A DNA stretch of 64,000 nucleotides from Asterias rubens (GCF_902459465.1 NC_047065.1:22271828-22335827); one strand, 5' to 3'; positions 26,101 to 33,462 are shown, counted from the stretch's first letter. A program made the numbers and translations. Notes: generated by a model from the letters alone, not told the origin.

Positions 26101-29100
26101 TTTATTCCTAAAAATCATCAAAATTTGAAATGATGTAGTTCCACGACTAACAGCTGTTCCCATTCACTGCAAAGTTTTCTTGGTATATTTTAAACCTTAC
26201 TACTAACGATTTTTTTTTCTGAATCATCTAAAAAACTCAACTGTTTCCTTTTGAATGTGTACTGTATTAAAGTCTAATCTGTAAACTTTCCACCAACAGT
26301 TATGTGGACTGTGGGATAACAGTAGGTCAACAAGTGAACGCAACGTATCGGATAACACAAAGTTGATTTGTCACTAAATTTTGAAGACAAATAGACCGTG
26401 CAAGTCTTGCGCGTATTCTTTGGACCACTTCGGTCCTATTAACATCGCTTGAACACATCGAAAGACACAAATTCACAGATTTTTTATGGGACCCAATGTT
26501 TGAACATCACAAGACGTGCACAGTCTATTTTTAATAGTTTGTTTTAAAAGACGGAGAGTTCTCCACGTTCACCCTTCAGTGCAATTTGGCATTCTGGAAA
26601 GAAAATAGCGAATTTCCCTCTTCACATGTTTAGGGTTTTTATTGAAAGTCAACTTTCTATAACCAAGTCCTCTGTTCTTGGTACAGACAGAACCAGCTTT
26701 TCAATATTATGCATTGTTTCATTATTAGTTGTCTCAAAACACCACTGTTTTGTTTACAGAATGTTTGTGTGTCTGTTGTTATTCCTGATTGAGTCAATGT
26801 CGTTGATCCTGCTCCTTAAAAAGGCAGCCAGCTCTAGCATTTAACCCCTCCATACAAAGATTGTTTTCTTTCCAAAGCAACTGTTTCAAATTTTAACTTT
26901 TGTACGTTTTTGTCCTTCAAACACAGGTGGAACTGGAGACATTAAGCTGGATCGGAAAAAGAGTTTCTTCGGCCGACACCTAGGTGGCTTTGATAGGAAG
27001 AGCCACATGCGCGGCACTATTATTGAAGTCAAGCAAGAGCCCAGCTTCCAGACGCCAACTCACTCGACGGACAGTAAAAACCATCCAAGCAGACTCGCCA
27101 ACGAATGGGATGGGCGAGGTTCAAATCCTTCATACGAGTCGTCGACAATGCGGGAAGCCCGCTCGACCGGTAATCTATTTGATGGAAGCCCGGTACCGAG
27201 GCGAAGGGTGCAGTCATCAGAGCATCCAAGTAATGGGAACCATTCCTCGTTCAACCCGAGAAACCACCACCCCCAGGGTGAAGTCGGGGTGCGGTTCAAT
27301 GGTTACCATGACAGCGAGTACAGCGGCTCGGAAGGTTACTACGATGATAGGCAACACCGGAACCTCCCCGAAAAGCGCTATGGCGAGAGAGGCTCCGCAG
27401 AACTCACCCCAGACTCGGGGATAAGCACGACGTCCGACTCGGACCGACTCCGCCGCGCATTGTCGGAGCGGAAGCACGGGCTCGCTAATAAGCGTCAACT
27501 GTCGCGACAAGAGGGGATGGAAGACGACGTGTATGACCATCACCAGGGCCAAAGTAGGGGTAAGGGCCATGGCCCGAATGTGAGCCACGGGCATGGTCAG
27601 TATGACGACTACGATAATTACAATGTTGACGAGCTCGAGGAGGAGCTGCTCTCACAAGCTGCCTACGCCAATGCAAGATTCGATGAGGAGGAGGAGGAAG
27701 AAAAACTCAAACAGCAAAAACAGAAACAAAAGAGCAAATTTAACAAGGAAGTGAACCTTATATCGGACATGCCGCCGGGGCATGTTCGCACATTCGATGG
27801 GAAGTTTCCGGCGCGTTGTAGCATCCGGTATCTACCAAAGTCCTGCAGCCGAGACGAGGATTGGACCGATCCTGATCTGGATGCTGATGGTGCTCTTGCT
27901 GTTCAGTCAGGGAAAGTGGTATGTCAATAAAAAAATTCAAAAGAGAAGAGACTTGGTCTCGACGTTTCAACTGGTATACTCTGCTAGTCTTCAGGAGAGC
28001 AGTGTACAAAAACGCTTCACCCCCATACATGCATTGGAAATCTGGGCCCATTTTCATAGAGCTGCTAAGCACAACAATTTGCTAAGCATGAAATTTTTGC
28101 CTTCATAAAAACAGGTTTTCCAACCAAATTTCCATGTGGTTTTCAGGATAAGCCAACAACAGCTGATAACCAGTAACAGGCAATATTCATCAAATGGAAA
28201 TTTTGTTGGTAATCCTGTTTTTATCGAGGAAGAAATTTCATGCTGAGCAAATTTTAGTGCTTAGCAGCTCTTTGAAATTGGGTCCTGGTGTGGTTGTTCA
28301 CTGTGATTTATGTAACTAACCAGTGCCCATTATAAGTAACCAATATTGCTTAGAAATTTTCTGTTAAAGGAGTATAAACACAATTTGTAATCCACCATAT
28401 ACATAAACTGACAAATCTGTAGAAGTTGCTTGATCGGCCATCTTGGACACGAGAGAATAGTGAAAAACAAAATGCAATTTTGTATTGCATCGATGCCAAA
28501 ACAAAATGAATAAAACGCTCACTGAGCGATTAACTCCAAACGCGAAATTAGATTATTTATTTCCCATCAAATATGTCATTTCAAACAAAAATATTTCAAG
28601 GAATGTTTTCTACTATCATCATCATTGGACCGTGTATGTTTTATGTAAATCTGTGATCTTCACGATTTTTGTTTCTTACCAATTCTGTAACGTTCCTTTA
28701 AGCAAAACTAAACAGGACACCAGTAATGTGGGCATGCTCAGAACTACCTAAACAATAGAACTTTTTTGCAAATACCCATTTCGCAAGCGTTAATTGTTGA
28801 GTGAAGTGCATGCTGGTCTAGCTAGGGATCAAACTTGAGCCCTAGCTAGACCAGCATGCACCTCATTCAACACCTACAGCGTGCGTATTGGAGCAAGTTG
28901 GAGTGCGCACATTTAGTCCACCAGTGGTCGACCACAGACTAGCAACGCACATGCGCAGTGACGTACTCACCCGAACGAGTCTAGTCAACCTTCCACCTTT
29001 TTGCTAAAGTGTCACTGGTTCCCCTCTGCGGTTAACACATGTAGAATGGAACATACTGTTGGGACCAGTTAAGAAACCATGGGCTCGAGGCTGGTTCCAA

Positions 29101-29428
29101 ATGGTCGACCACAGTAGTCAACCAATGGTCGACCAGCCTGGGTTCGAGTCAAAATTGTCAAACTTTTGTTAACCATTGTGCACACTCGAACTTGCTCTTG
29201 GTATTTGCAATAAGGTCTATGGAAATTTACCTGGAAGCTGCTGCCACCTGGCATTCCAAAGTTCCCATTGATAATAATAAACTAATGCTGTTTTTTTTCC
29301 AGAGCTGGTCTGCAAGTCGTGGGCTTGTCCTTTTGGTGCTAATTCTCAACATCGGCTTTGCTATTCTGTTCACCAACCTCTTCCTTCAAATGGAGGAGGA
29401 AGAGGACACCTGGGAAGGCTGGCCTTGA
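1605..29428 (+). CDS. JPH: Junctophilin (3' part of gene, four exons)
   Basis: Junctophilins bridge the plasma membrane and the ER/SR: N-terminal MORN repeats bind the plasma membrane and a C-terminal helix anchors in the ER. The join 1605-2430, 16447-16565, 26927-27918, 29303-29428 keeps one reading frame (intron phases 2, 1, 0; the first exon opens at phase 1) and gives about 687 residues. Seen in order: a MORN unit (YQGQWVGGMRHGCG), the signature SVPYGMASIVRP and LRTSLTSLRSEHENG, a Ser-rich joining region, two further MORN units (FLGEWKQDKRSGVG and YAGEWHQNKRHGYG), an Ala/Glu/Arg-rich helix, a long divergent acidic linker, and a C-terminal membrane segment. The first MORN units are missing because their exon(s) lie upstream of the window. 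Invertebrates normally have one junctophilin, so I give no paralogue number. Confidence 0.93.
2784..3021. repeat. Family L GC-rich palindrome
   Basis: Begins GGTGCGTTCGATTAGCTTCC and ends in the inverted form (AAGCTTATTGAACGCACCC). The interior repeats GGTCACC/CCCCGGT blocks. Relatives lie at 38300-38416 and 52588-52766. It looks like a terminal-inverted-repeat element without coding sequence. Confidence 0.65.
3402..3590. repeat. tRNA-Asn-like SINE, inverted dimer
   Basis: Two copies of the same SINE 3' segment face each other. The left arm ends ACCAACGACCTCCGG (to 3514) and the right arm starts CCGGAGGTCGTTGGTTCGAA (3524), with a 9-base spacer. The right arm carries a B-box-like GGTTCGAATCC and CACTCTAGTCAATTCTTTG. 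The left arm carries its complement and continues into the tail AACCACAAGGGAAACTGACT. Confidence 0.7.
4302..4695 (+). repeat. Family A palindromic TTAA element
   Basis: Left end AAAGACAGTGGACACTATTG, right end CAATAGTGTCCACTGCCTTT followed by AA. The family-typical central hairpin (GAGACCTC ... GAGGTCTCG) lies at about 4490-4525. The left flank is GTAA instead of TTAA. Confidence 0.85.
4768..5495 (+). repeat. Tandem array, ~160-195 bp unit, about four copies
   Basis: The block CAGTAG(G)TNTCAATGC recurs at 4768, 4945, 5134 and 5327, with a truncated CAGTAAG at 5489. Each unit also contains a CAGAC...TTTTTNTGTCTGCAT segment, CAGATGTAA and GAATTCTGCTCTTTGT. Spacing is 177, 189, 193 and 162 bp. 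The units are diverged, so the array is not recent. It lies within the junctophilin intron. Confidence 0.8.
5651..6034 (+). repeat. Family Q palindromic TTAA element
   Basis: TTAAAGGGTCTATGTACTTT at the left and GTACCCGAACCCTTTAA at the right, with TTAA at both ends. The centre is a hairpin, CGTCTCA..TGAGACG, near 5830. A diverged fragment lies at about 32690-32830. Confidence 0.75.
6100..6493 (+). repeat. Family A palindromic TTAA element
   Basis: TTAAAGGCAGTGGACAATAT at the left and TGTCCACTGCCTTTAA at the right; TTAA flanks both ends. The central hairpin arms are GAGACCTCA / GAGGTCTCG. One of the best-preserved copies. Confidence 0.9.
7925..8107 (+). repeat. tRNA-Asn-like SINE with ATT tail
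   Basis: Head block CAAACAAAGATATTGACAAA, an A-box-like TAGCTCAATTCCTAAAGCG, GCATGTTAATCC matching a GTT anticodon loop, and a B-box-like GTTGGTTTGAGTCCC. It ends in a run of about ten ATT units. The same family occurs at 3402-3590 and 14795-15003. Confidence 0.75.
8154..8395 (+). repeat. Repeat R, long copy
   Basis: Starts GGTAACACCATGTTTGTATC, contains GAGTTTGTTCTTAGAGAACT, CTACTACCGTGTAGTAGA and GAAAAGAACTGTCCTGC, and ends near ACTACTGCGGAGTCAATTC. A minus-strand copy at 58905-59125 keeps the same order. Confidence 0.6.
9491..9868 (-). repeat. Family A palindromic TTAA element
   Basis: TTAAAGGCAGTGGACACTAT at the left and GTCCACCGCCTTTAA at the right, TTAA at both ends, opposite orientation to the 6100 copy. 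The central hairpin is shortened. Confidence 0.88.
9978..10332 (-). repeat. Family C palindromic TTAA element
   Basis: TTAAAGATGCTAACTATGTC at the left and GACTTAGCATCTTTAA at the right. Inverted relative to 644-1018 and similar along its whole length. Confidence 0.8.
10821..10993. repeat. Family N palindrome
   Basis: Bounded by AGCCTTGTCCAAGGC and GAGCCTTGGACAAGGCT, with interior CCCGCGGTATCAAGTACTGT. A longer relative lies at 14291-14573. No coding content. Confidence 0.65.
11233..11448 (+). pseudogene. Non-LTR retrotransposon ORF2 C-terminal fragment, decayed
   Basis: Translation gives HITTSLWELHWQPIMD, then a stop, then IHLKIALLVFKCFNKTTPHYI, a stop, and SHYTPPRFLRSTLDITSLNVP. This matches the end of Jockey/CR1-type ORF2 proteins (the LHWLPV...Y KxLLLxxKxLxG..P.YL ... 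LRS pattern, from family knowledge). Several in-frame stops show it is dead. It is immediately followed by a family I fragment. Confidence 0.65.
11449..11530 (+). repeat. Family I element, right-end fragment
   Basis: Contains AACAAACGGTTACAAACGCT and CCGATCCAAGGCAATGTGTT, and ends CCTTTAA. It matches the right part of the larger element at 45309-45640. Confidence 0.6.
12985..13367 (+). repeat. Family A palindromic TTAA element
   Basis: TTAAAGACACTGGACACTAA at the left and GTGTCCACTGGCTTTAA at the right, with TTAA at both ends and the central GAGACCTCA / GAGGTCTC hairpin. Confidence 0.88.
13711..14081 (+). repeat. Family B palindromic TTAA element
   Basis: TTAAAGCCATTGGACACTTT at the left and AAAGTGTCTAATGGCTTTAA at the right. 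The interior retains blocks similar to family A (GATGACCGATTGAG, CACAGGTTTGTTATTTTAT), so A and B probably share ancestry. A second copy is inverted at 15305-15676. Confidence 0.85.
14291..14573. repeat. Family N palindrome
   Basis: Bounded by GAGCCTTGTCCAAGGCTCTT and AGCCTTGGACAAGGCT. The interior shares CTTCGACCCCACGGTATCAA with the copy at 10821-10993. Confidence 0.7.
14581..14715. repeat. Family E palindrome
   Basis: GTCGATTTCACAAAACTCTT on the left, AATTCTTTGTGAAATCAACC on the right. Related palindromes lie at 34339-34487 and 52883-53038. Confidence 0.65.
14795..15003 (+). repeat. tRNA-Asn-like SINE
   Basis: Head CAAACAAAGATATTGACAAA, tRNA-like part (CTAGCTCACTTGGTCGGCAG, ATTAATCTGGAGGTTGTTGG), then CTCTAGTCAATTTTTCTTTG and the tail TACCCAGTCAGTTTCCCTTG. 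This tail also occurs in the retroelement at 57605-58089. Confidence 0.72.
15305..15676 (-). repeat. Family B palindromic TTAA element
   Basis: Inverted copy of 13711-14081: TTAAAGCCATTGGACACTTT on the left and AATGGCTTTAA on the right; TTAA on both sides. Confidence 0.85.
16447..16565 (+). CDS. JPH: Junctophilin exon: helical region
   Basis: The acceptor is TTTCAG (16441-16446) and the donor AAGAG|GTAGGT. It completes the split Arg codon of the previous exon and encodes ASYAREKSEMAEEAASES, then RDEGSKARQRSKELIASL. This corresponds to the alpha-helical segment after the last MORN unit in junctophilins. It ends in phase 1, which the next exon completes as Gly. Confidence 0.9.
17355..17612. 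repeat. Family D palindrome
   Basis: Starts CTGGACCCAAATTCATGACT and ends GGTAAGCAGAGCCATGATGG then AATTGGGCC. Same end motif (GGGCCCAATTTCAT..AGC) as 28046, 33904, 40218, 59150 and 60759. Confidence 0.65.
18155..18564 (+). repeat. Family A palindromic TTAA element
   Basis: TTAAAGACACTAGACACTAT at the left; the right end is GTGTCCACTCGCCACTGCCT then TTAA, a small duplication of the TIR. Central hairpin present. Confidence 0.87.
19253..19709. repeat. Two adjoining family A relatives
   Basis: 19253-19404 is a left-end fragment (TTAAAGGCACTGGACAAATT). 19405-19709 is a diverged full copy in the other orientation ending CAGTGCCTTTAA. The second lacks the central hairpin. Confidence 0.65.
20010..20344. 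mobile_element. TIR element with 8-bp or longer flanking direct repeat
   Basis: Ends are ~45-bp inverted repeats: TAGTCTTGTCCCAAGATGTC... at the left, and at the right the complement of TAGTCTTTGCCCAAGACGCC. TCTCATAT occurs immediately before the left end and immediately after the right end. The joined flank reads like neighbouring tandem units (GCCAGAGCT..TCTCATATTGG), so the element inserted into that array. Interior blocks (AGCCAATAAAGGATGATCT) recur at 43630-43960. No ORF. Confidence 0.7.
20345..20990 (+). repeat. Tandem ~155-180 bp units
   Basis: TCTCATATTGGTGGTAT recurs at 20345, 20524 and 20678 (spacing 179 and 154). Each is followed by a CCAATAGGTCA-type block, a TTTCTTGATGG..ATGCT block and a TTGCCAGAGCT block; a partial unit lies near 20940-21000. 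The first unit is split by the TIR element at 20010-20344. Confidence 0.7.
20806..20935 (+). repeat. Repeat R fragment with hairpin motif
   Basis: Starts GTTTGCGGTAACACCATGTA, then GAAAAGAACTGTTGG, then TTTCGATCAGTATGCTCTGA-TCG, a 7-bp perfect stem. On the minus strand the motif reads AGAAGA-stem-GAAA, like the motifs at 27956 and 57725. Confidence 0.5.
22933..23419. mobile_element. Non-autonomous DNA transposon with perfect 8-bp TSD
   Basis: GTAGGAAT lies immediately outside both ends (22925-22932 and 23420-23427). The inverted repeats are about 35 bp: CATAGAGCTAAATATATTGA at the left against the complement of CATAGAGCTATATATATTGA at the right. The interior is CG-richer and carries no transposase frame; the 119-codon frame inside has no family resemblance. 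An 8-bp TSD fits the hAT and P superfamilies; the terminal CATAG fits the P-type consensus (CANRG) better than the hAT one, which is inference. Confidence 0.82.
24590..25010 (+). repeat. tRNA-derived SINE type 2, carrying a family G insertion
   Basis: GGTACCCACCGCTAAGACAT, then a tRNA-like part (CCTCGGTTGTCTAGTT, GTGGGTTCGAATCCCACC), then ATGCCTGTGG and AGTAAAGTACTGAG. It is interrupted at 24806-24951 and continues ACAGTGCC..ACACATCAATGTATTGGTAA. Same family at 25340, 34195 and 35555. A minus-strand tRNA-like fragment (GGGATTCAAACCCAGGAC) lies just upstream at 24450-24545. Confidence 0.72.
24806..24951. repeat. Family G palindrome nested in SINE
   Basis: TTAAGCCCGGCTCATACTTC at the left and GAAGTATGAACCGGGCTTAA at the right, TTAA at both ends. 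It splits the SINE at GTACTGAG|ACAGTG. A diverged copy is at 42645-42832. Confidence 0.8.
25340..25570 (+). repeat. tRNA-derived SINE type 2
   Basis: CTACCGGGCAGCCTCGGTAG, CTAGTTGGTAAGACACTGCT, GGGTTTGAATCCCACCCGAG, then ATGCCTGTGAT and GGGAAAGTACTCAGTGTACA. An uninterrupted reference copy for 24590 and 34195. Confidence 0.75.
25735..26050. repeat. Family J palindrome
   Basis: Ends TTTTACTATACTTCATACAT and ATGTATGAGATATAGTAAAA are inverted. The interior contains GGATGTCGCTTGGGCGATGT and TGAATTGACCAGTGAGAA, shared with 47080-47415. Confidence 0.7.
26386..26530. repeat. Short palindromic element
   Basis: AATAGACCGTGCAAGTCTTG at the left, CAAGACGTGCACAGTCTATT at the right. No other copy seen in the window. 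Confidence 0.5.
26927..27918 (+). CDS. JPH: Junctophilin exon: divergent linker region
   Basis: The acceptor is AACACAG (ending 26926). The end is set at AAAGTG|GTATGT, because this joins in phase 0 to the last exon and 330 whole codons fit exactly. It encodes a hydrophilic, low-complexity linker: basic start (LDRKKSFFGRHLGGFDRK), Ser/Asn/Arg-rich middle (LTPDSGISTTSDSD), then DELEEELLSQAAYANARFDE, a run of six Glu, and a Lys/Gln stretch KLKQQKQKQKSKF. Near the end it has a conserved-looking HVRTFDGKFPARCSIRY. This divergent region varies most among junctophilins. Reading past the donor would add only three residues before a stop. Confidence 0.88.
27956..28000 (-). repeat. Retroelement fragment with hammerhead-like core
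   Basis: On the minus strand it reads CTCCTGAAGA, a degenerate stem-loop, then GAAACGTCGAGACC. Similar motifs occur at 20885-20925 and 57725-57751. Short fragment only. Confidence 0.4.
28046..28289. repeat. Family D palindrome
   Basis: TGGGCCCATTTTCATAGAGC at the left, TAGCAGCTCTTTGAAATTGG then GTCCTGG at the right. Interior CTAAGCA and CTGTTTTTAT blocks are mirrored. Confidence 0.75.
28364..28701. repeat. Family O palindromic TTAA element
   Basis: TTAAAGGAGTATAAACACAA at the left and GTAACGTTCCTTTAA at the right, TTAA both ends. A fragment sharing ACATAAACTGACAAA and CGGCC.TCTTGG lies at 41310-41440. Confidence 0.72.
28795..28872. repeat. Near-perfect hairpin, ~33-bp arms
   Basis: 28807-28827 and 28840-28860 are perfectly complementary (21 bp; TGCATGCTGGTCTAGCTAGG..), with a 12-nt loop. 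Pairing continues outward with two mismatches (TGTTGAGTGAAG against CCTCATTCAACA). The hairpin is intronic and transcribed with junctophilin on the plus strand. Confidence 0.8.
28891..29197 (+). repeat. Family K element, copy 1
   Basis: Ends GAGCAAGTTGGAGTGCGCAC and GTGCACACTCGAACTTGCTC are inverted. The interior has GGTCGACCACAG blocks. The copy at 29863-30333 is in reverse orientation, so the two flank the last junctophilin exon. Confidence 0.78.
29303..29428 (+). CDS. JPH: Junctophilin terminal exon: membrane anchor
   Basis: The acceptor is TTTTTTTTCCAG. It encodes SWSASRG, then a hydrophobic segment (LVLLVLILNIGFAILFTNLF), a short acidic tail (MEEEEDTWEGWP) and TGA at 29426-29428. Junctophilins end in one ER/SR membrane helix; the position at the extreme C-terminus and its length fit. 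Phase 0 matches the preceding exon. Confidence 0.9.
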   Translation, partial: SWSASRGLVLLVLILNIGFAILFTNLFLQMEEEEDTWEGWP

Positions 29429-29862
29429 GCGAACAACCCTTAACCAACCGCCTGATTGGATGCCGCCAAGCATGATGTCACTGTGGAGCAATGTGATTGG
29501 ACGACGAAATACCCTGCTCCTGTCGTCGTCCGTGCTCCTATAGCTGGTCAGTGGTTTTGATTGGTCAGGATCAGCTGGGAACAGATCGAGCAACGGGCAT
29601 CATCAATTGCTGCACTGTGATTGGACAACTTTACACCTGGTCCTCACCATGGGAGAGCAACAGAGGGCGACATTTTTCATATAAATATTTGTATTCTTGG
29701 TTGCCGTGCAGGTTTAAAACAGAGATGTATGTAGATGACTTCAATGCCATTTGGGGCTGCATTTGAATTTTTTTTGTTATAAAACCTGAGTGTTTATCAA
29801 TGTGTGTGAGATGGTGTGGCTTCGAGAATTTGTGTTCAATTTCTTCAACGTTAAAGCAAGTT

Positions 29863-30333
29863 CGAGTGTGTACCATGGTTAACTAAAGGCCGGTTTATAG
29901 TCGGTCGAGCGATGGTCGCGCGATGGAAATCTTGCGGGCAATCCTAAGACTGGGGCCTTAAAACTGTGTCTTTTTATGATCGCGCGTCAAGATTTCCATC
30001 GCGCGACCGACTTTAAACCGGCCTTAAAGGTTGACTATTTTTACTTGAACCCAGGTTGGTCGACTCTTGGTTGACTACTGTGGTCGACCAATTGGAACCA
30101 GCCTCATGACCATGGTTTCTTCACTGGTCCTAATAGCCTGTTCCATGCTAACATGTGTAAAGCGCAGAGGGGAACCAGTGACACTATAGCGAAAACGCGG
30201 AAGGCAATGGAGTGTTGAATACAGCGGTAACGATGGTGACTAGGCTTCCAATCGAGTCGTTCAGGTGAGTGTGTCACCGCAAATGTACGTTGCTGGTCAA
30301 TAGTCGACTAAATGTGCACACTCAAACTTGCTT
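29863..30333 (-). repeat. Family K element, copy 2, with nested family H palindrome
   Basis: Reverse-oriented relative of 28891-29197 (AAGCAAGTTCGAGTGTG ... CACACTCAAACTTGCTT). At 29886-30027 it is split by a GC-rich palindrome, AAAGGCCGGTTTATAGTCGG ... CCGACTTTAAACCGGCCTT, flanked by TAAA on both sides. Copy 1 has AACAAAAG at the empty site. Confidence 0.8.
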
Positions 30334-31693
30334 ATGTTGGTTCTCTTTTTTACCTCCTTATACAGATTCTCTTCGCGACAAATATGGCTCTTCTTTGTCA
30401 AAAAAAAGAGAAGTCAATACATTTGACTTTTAGTAGAAGTGAGGTTTGTCGTGCGTAGAAATAACTAACAAAGCATTGGAGAGACGGGTTTTATATATCT
30501 TAAATGAAAAGAAGACAACAAAAAAACGATAAAGGGAATTACTTTGAGTGAACATGGGATCTTTTATCATGTAGCCACCATTTTGTATTACTCCCATTCA
30601 AAATGTACCCAAACAGAAGCTGGAAATGCAAATGGTCAGGTTCCTTATGATCTTATGATATCTTGCCATCGGAAAGTCAATGGGTAGTCAGGGAGTCATA
30701 ACTATTATGGCTGCCGTGGGAGTTTATGATTTCTAGTTCCTTCCCCTGTGTGTCTTTTTTCTTAATTATTTTCAATCAAATGTTTAAAACACAATACAAA
30801 ATACTTTAAAAAAATCAAGAAGCCATTCTTTATATCAGATGTAAAATAATTGCATATAAAATCAGTAGTCAAATTTTTAACAACTCAAAGGTATATTCTA
30901 CCCACTCTTCAACTCAAAATTGGCCGTGGGCAGTATTCGTTTATTCTTGCGCTTCTCCTTGGGCGTATATTTATATAGTAAGGCTTTAGACATAATATTT
31001 TCCTAGTGTGGCTTGGGGCAATATGTATTTTGTTTTTTTAATCATAGGTTGGCAGGGTGCAATATATTTATGTTTGAAGGATTGTCTAACTTTAGAGAAC
31101 TTAATTTGTCTCTTTATTCCCGTATTCCGGTTTGAGTCATATCTATTCGAGCACTCAACTATTCTGCTCACTGTTTAGACATTTTCTCTGGTTGTTTCTA
31201 CAGAACAAAAAAGACAAGTTCCGTCTTTTTCAACTTCATCCCCCCTCCCCTTCCCTTCCAATCAAAGAACTCATACTGTACCTGGGGATTTTGGAAGCAC
31301 TTTCTTACATGGTTTGTCATTGGTCTATGGATCATTACTATCAGAAGGCAATGTATAGTGGCATGATGAAGAGCACAAAAAAAAAAAAAAATTCCGTCAA
31401 TTAAGAAATTTATTGACAAGTTTTCACTGATAGATTTTAGTATAAATATATACATATGTGTGTATTAATAACAAAACACTTTTTGGACATATTTTTATCG
31501 ATGTATATGTTTTGTCCGTTGTGTAGAATTAGGCGTGGTTTAAGTCTGCCAAATTTGATTGATTCGTTACTGCAATAGCTTATTATAGTGTTATATCTTT
31601 AACAAAAGACGGGTTGAAAATCTGATTCAATGCAAACTCATGGGTTGTGCACATTTTAAACCCACATTGAAAATTATGTGTGAGTTAAATTTG

Positions 31694-31699
31694 AATAAA
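31694..31699 (+). other. Possible poly(A) signal
   Basis: AATAAA, 2.3 kb after the junctophilin stop; others occur at 31728 and 31857. Which one is used, if any, cannot be told from sequence. Confidence 0.2.
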
Positions 31700-33462
31700 G
31701 TCTGGTACCTTGACTTGCTATGCAACAATAAATCTGACCATTACAGGGTTGCTTTATCAAGTGGTTTTCAGTAAGCTTTTGCATAGCAACTACTTGTTGA
31801 ACAAAGACTGGTACCCTTGTGATTTCATATATTCACCGCCTTTATTAAGACCAAGAATAAAATAGAAAAGGGAAACACAAAAGGTCTCCATAGGAGAGTT
31901 CTGAAAGGCCGGGGTGCTCCTTAAGGAAATTTGTCAACAAAGTTAGAGATTCTTAACTACAGGACCAAAGGAAAGAGCAAAAGTTACCGAGATGCAAAAA
32001 ATAGAACATAATTTGTACATTTATGTATGTTGGTCACCATGCAACTATGCAAAAGCTTTCCCTGGACATCCGACATAGAGTTATGGTACTGAACCATGTG
32101 GCGGAGGGTTGCAACACTACCTATGGGATTCAAATTTCAGCGTGTATCTGTGACACACCAAGTCATTAGATCAGACATTATTCAAATTGAATAGCGTATT
32201 CATAGTATTTTTGTACAGCAATATTATTTTTCCCATTAAGATTATAATAAATCATACTTTTGTTGTCTGCATGGTGGCCCAAGCCCTATATAGACCTTTC
32301 TTTTGTTGATAAACAAACCGCCTGGTTGGCATGGTCGGCCGAATGTTAGTAACCAAATTGTTTTAACCAAATTCAGCATTTTCTGCAAACTTTCAATTAA
32401 ATAAAATACCTCTCATAATTATTTGTTTTGTTTTTAACAAAATCAACAAATTTAGTTACATTGTTACCAAAAATAGCGATCTTTTCTTAATTTGCACTTA
32501 CGGCTTTCAATAGTTTTCCAATCTGGTTTGGCAAAAAACTCGGGCTGTGACGCTGCAAAAGAAAGGCCTATAATGTGGAGATGAGGCTGGAGTGTATCTC
32601 CTCTCAGAGTTTCTGCTTATAATTCCCATCATGGGAACCAGACAAGATGGCTGCAGTGTGAGAGCATTTTACTGGTAAATACATTGTACATGCTAAAATT
32701 GTTTTACCCATTTCTCAAAAACTACAGCACCTCAGTAAGTAATATTTTAATGGAAGTTTTCTACCATCAACCGTTAATGTAAATCTGTGGACATAACGTG
32801 TCCTACAAAATGTACCCAAAAACCTTAAAGTGGTCAGGATCAAGAGTTTGGGGAAACACAAGTTGTTGTTTTTCACCTAAGCAATTTTGTGTTTATTTTG
32901 TTGAGTTGTCACTGTACTACACTATTTGATGAGATGTGATTTATTTTTCTGCTGCACCTTAGAATGCGCAAGCCCCTACAAGTCCTTCAACTCAGCGTTG
33001 CTAAATTCTATAGAAAAAAGACAAACTTCACAGCCAGGAACTAGAATCCAAGATAACCTACAAGTATGTAGGTATTCATTTTATTTTGCAAAAATTTTGT
33101 CAATGTTGCTTACTTTCACAGTTGGAATCTAATCGTGTTCTTTGCCAAAAATGATGAGTGTGTTATCCATGCACATCATCATCTTCGAAAGCCAAATTAT
33201 TTTGCAAATCTGAAAACTACCCACTGAGAAATGGTTTGAGATAAGTATTTAAACATTGGAGGTTTACGTTGGCCTCGGTTGATATCAAATCTTTACCAAG
33301 GCTGATGGACAAGGACAGGGGTGGGTGAGACGGAGGGCCAAATCAAAACCACCCAAATATCCTCCAAAATGCTTATATAAACAATGGGAAGCGTTGGTAC
33401 AACCATGGAGAAATACACAACATGAATCTCTTATTAAGGTGTTCATTTGGGTCTTTTATTGT

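Larger units (their letters stand above)
16566..26926 (+). other. Junctophilin intron (10.4 kb), repeat-filled
   Basis: Starts GTAGGT and ends AACACAG. No coding exon is recognisable. It contains a D element, two or three A elements, a TIR element inside a tandem array (20010-20990), the 8-bp-TSD element at 22933-23419, SINEs near 24.6 and 25.4 kb, and a J palindrome. Simple poly-T and poly-G runs occur near 17.1 and 23.8 kb. I see nothing specific at 21000-22900 and 23430-24430 beyond AT-rich DNA. Confidence 0.8.
27919..29302 (+). other. Junctophilin last intron (1.4 kb)
   Basis: Starts GTATGT, ends TTTTTTTTCCAG. It contains a retroelement hairpin motif, a D palindrome, an O element, a 33-bp-arm hairpin and one copy of palindrome K. 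Confidence 0.8.
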
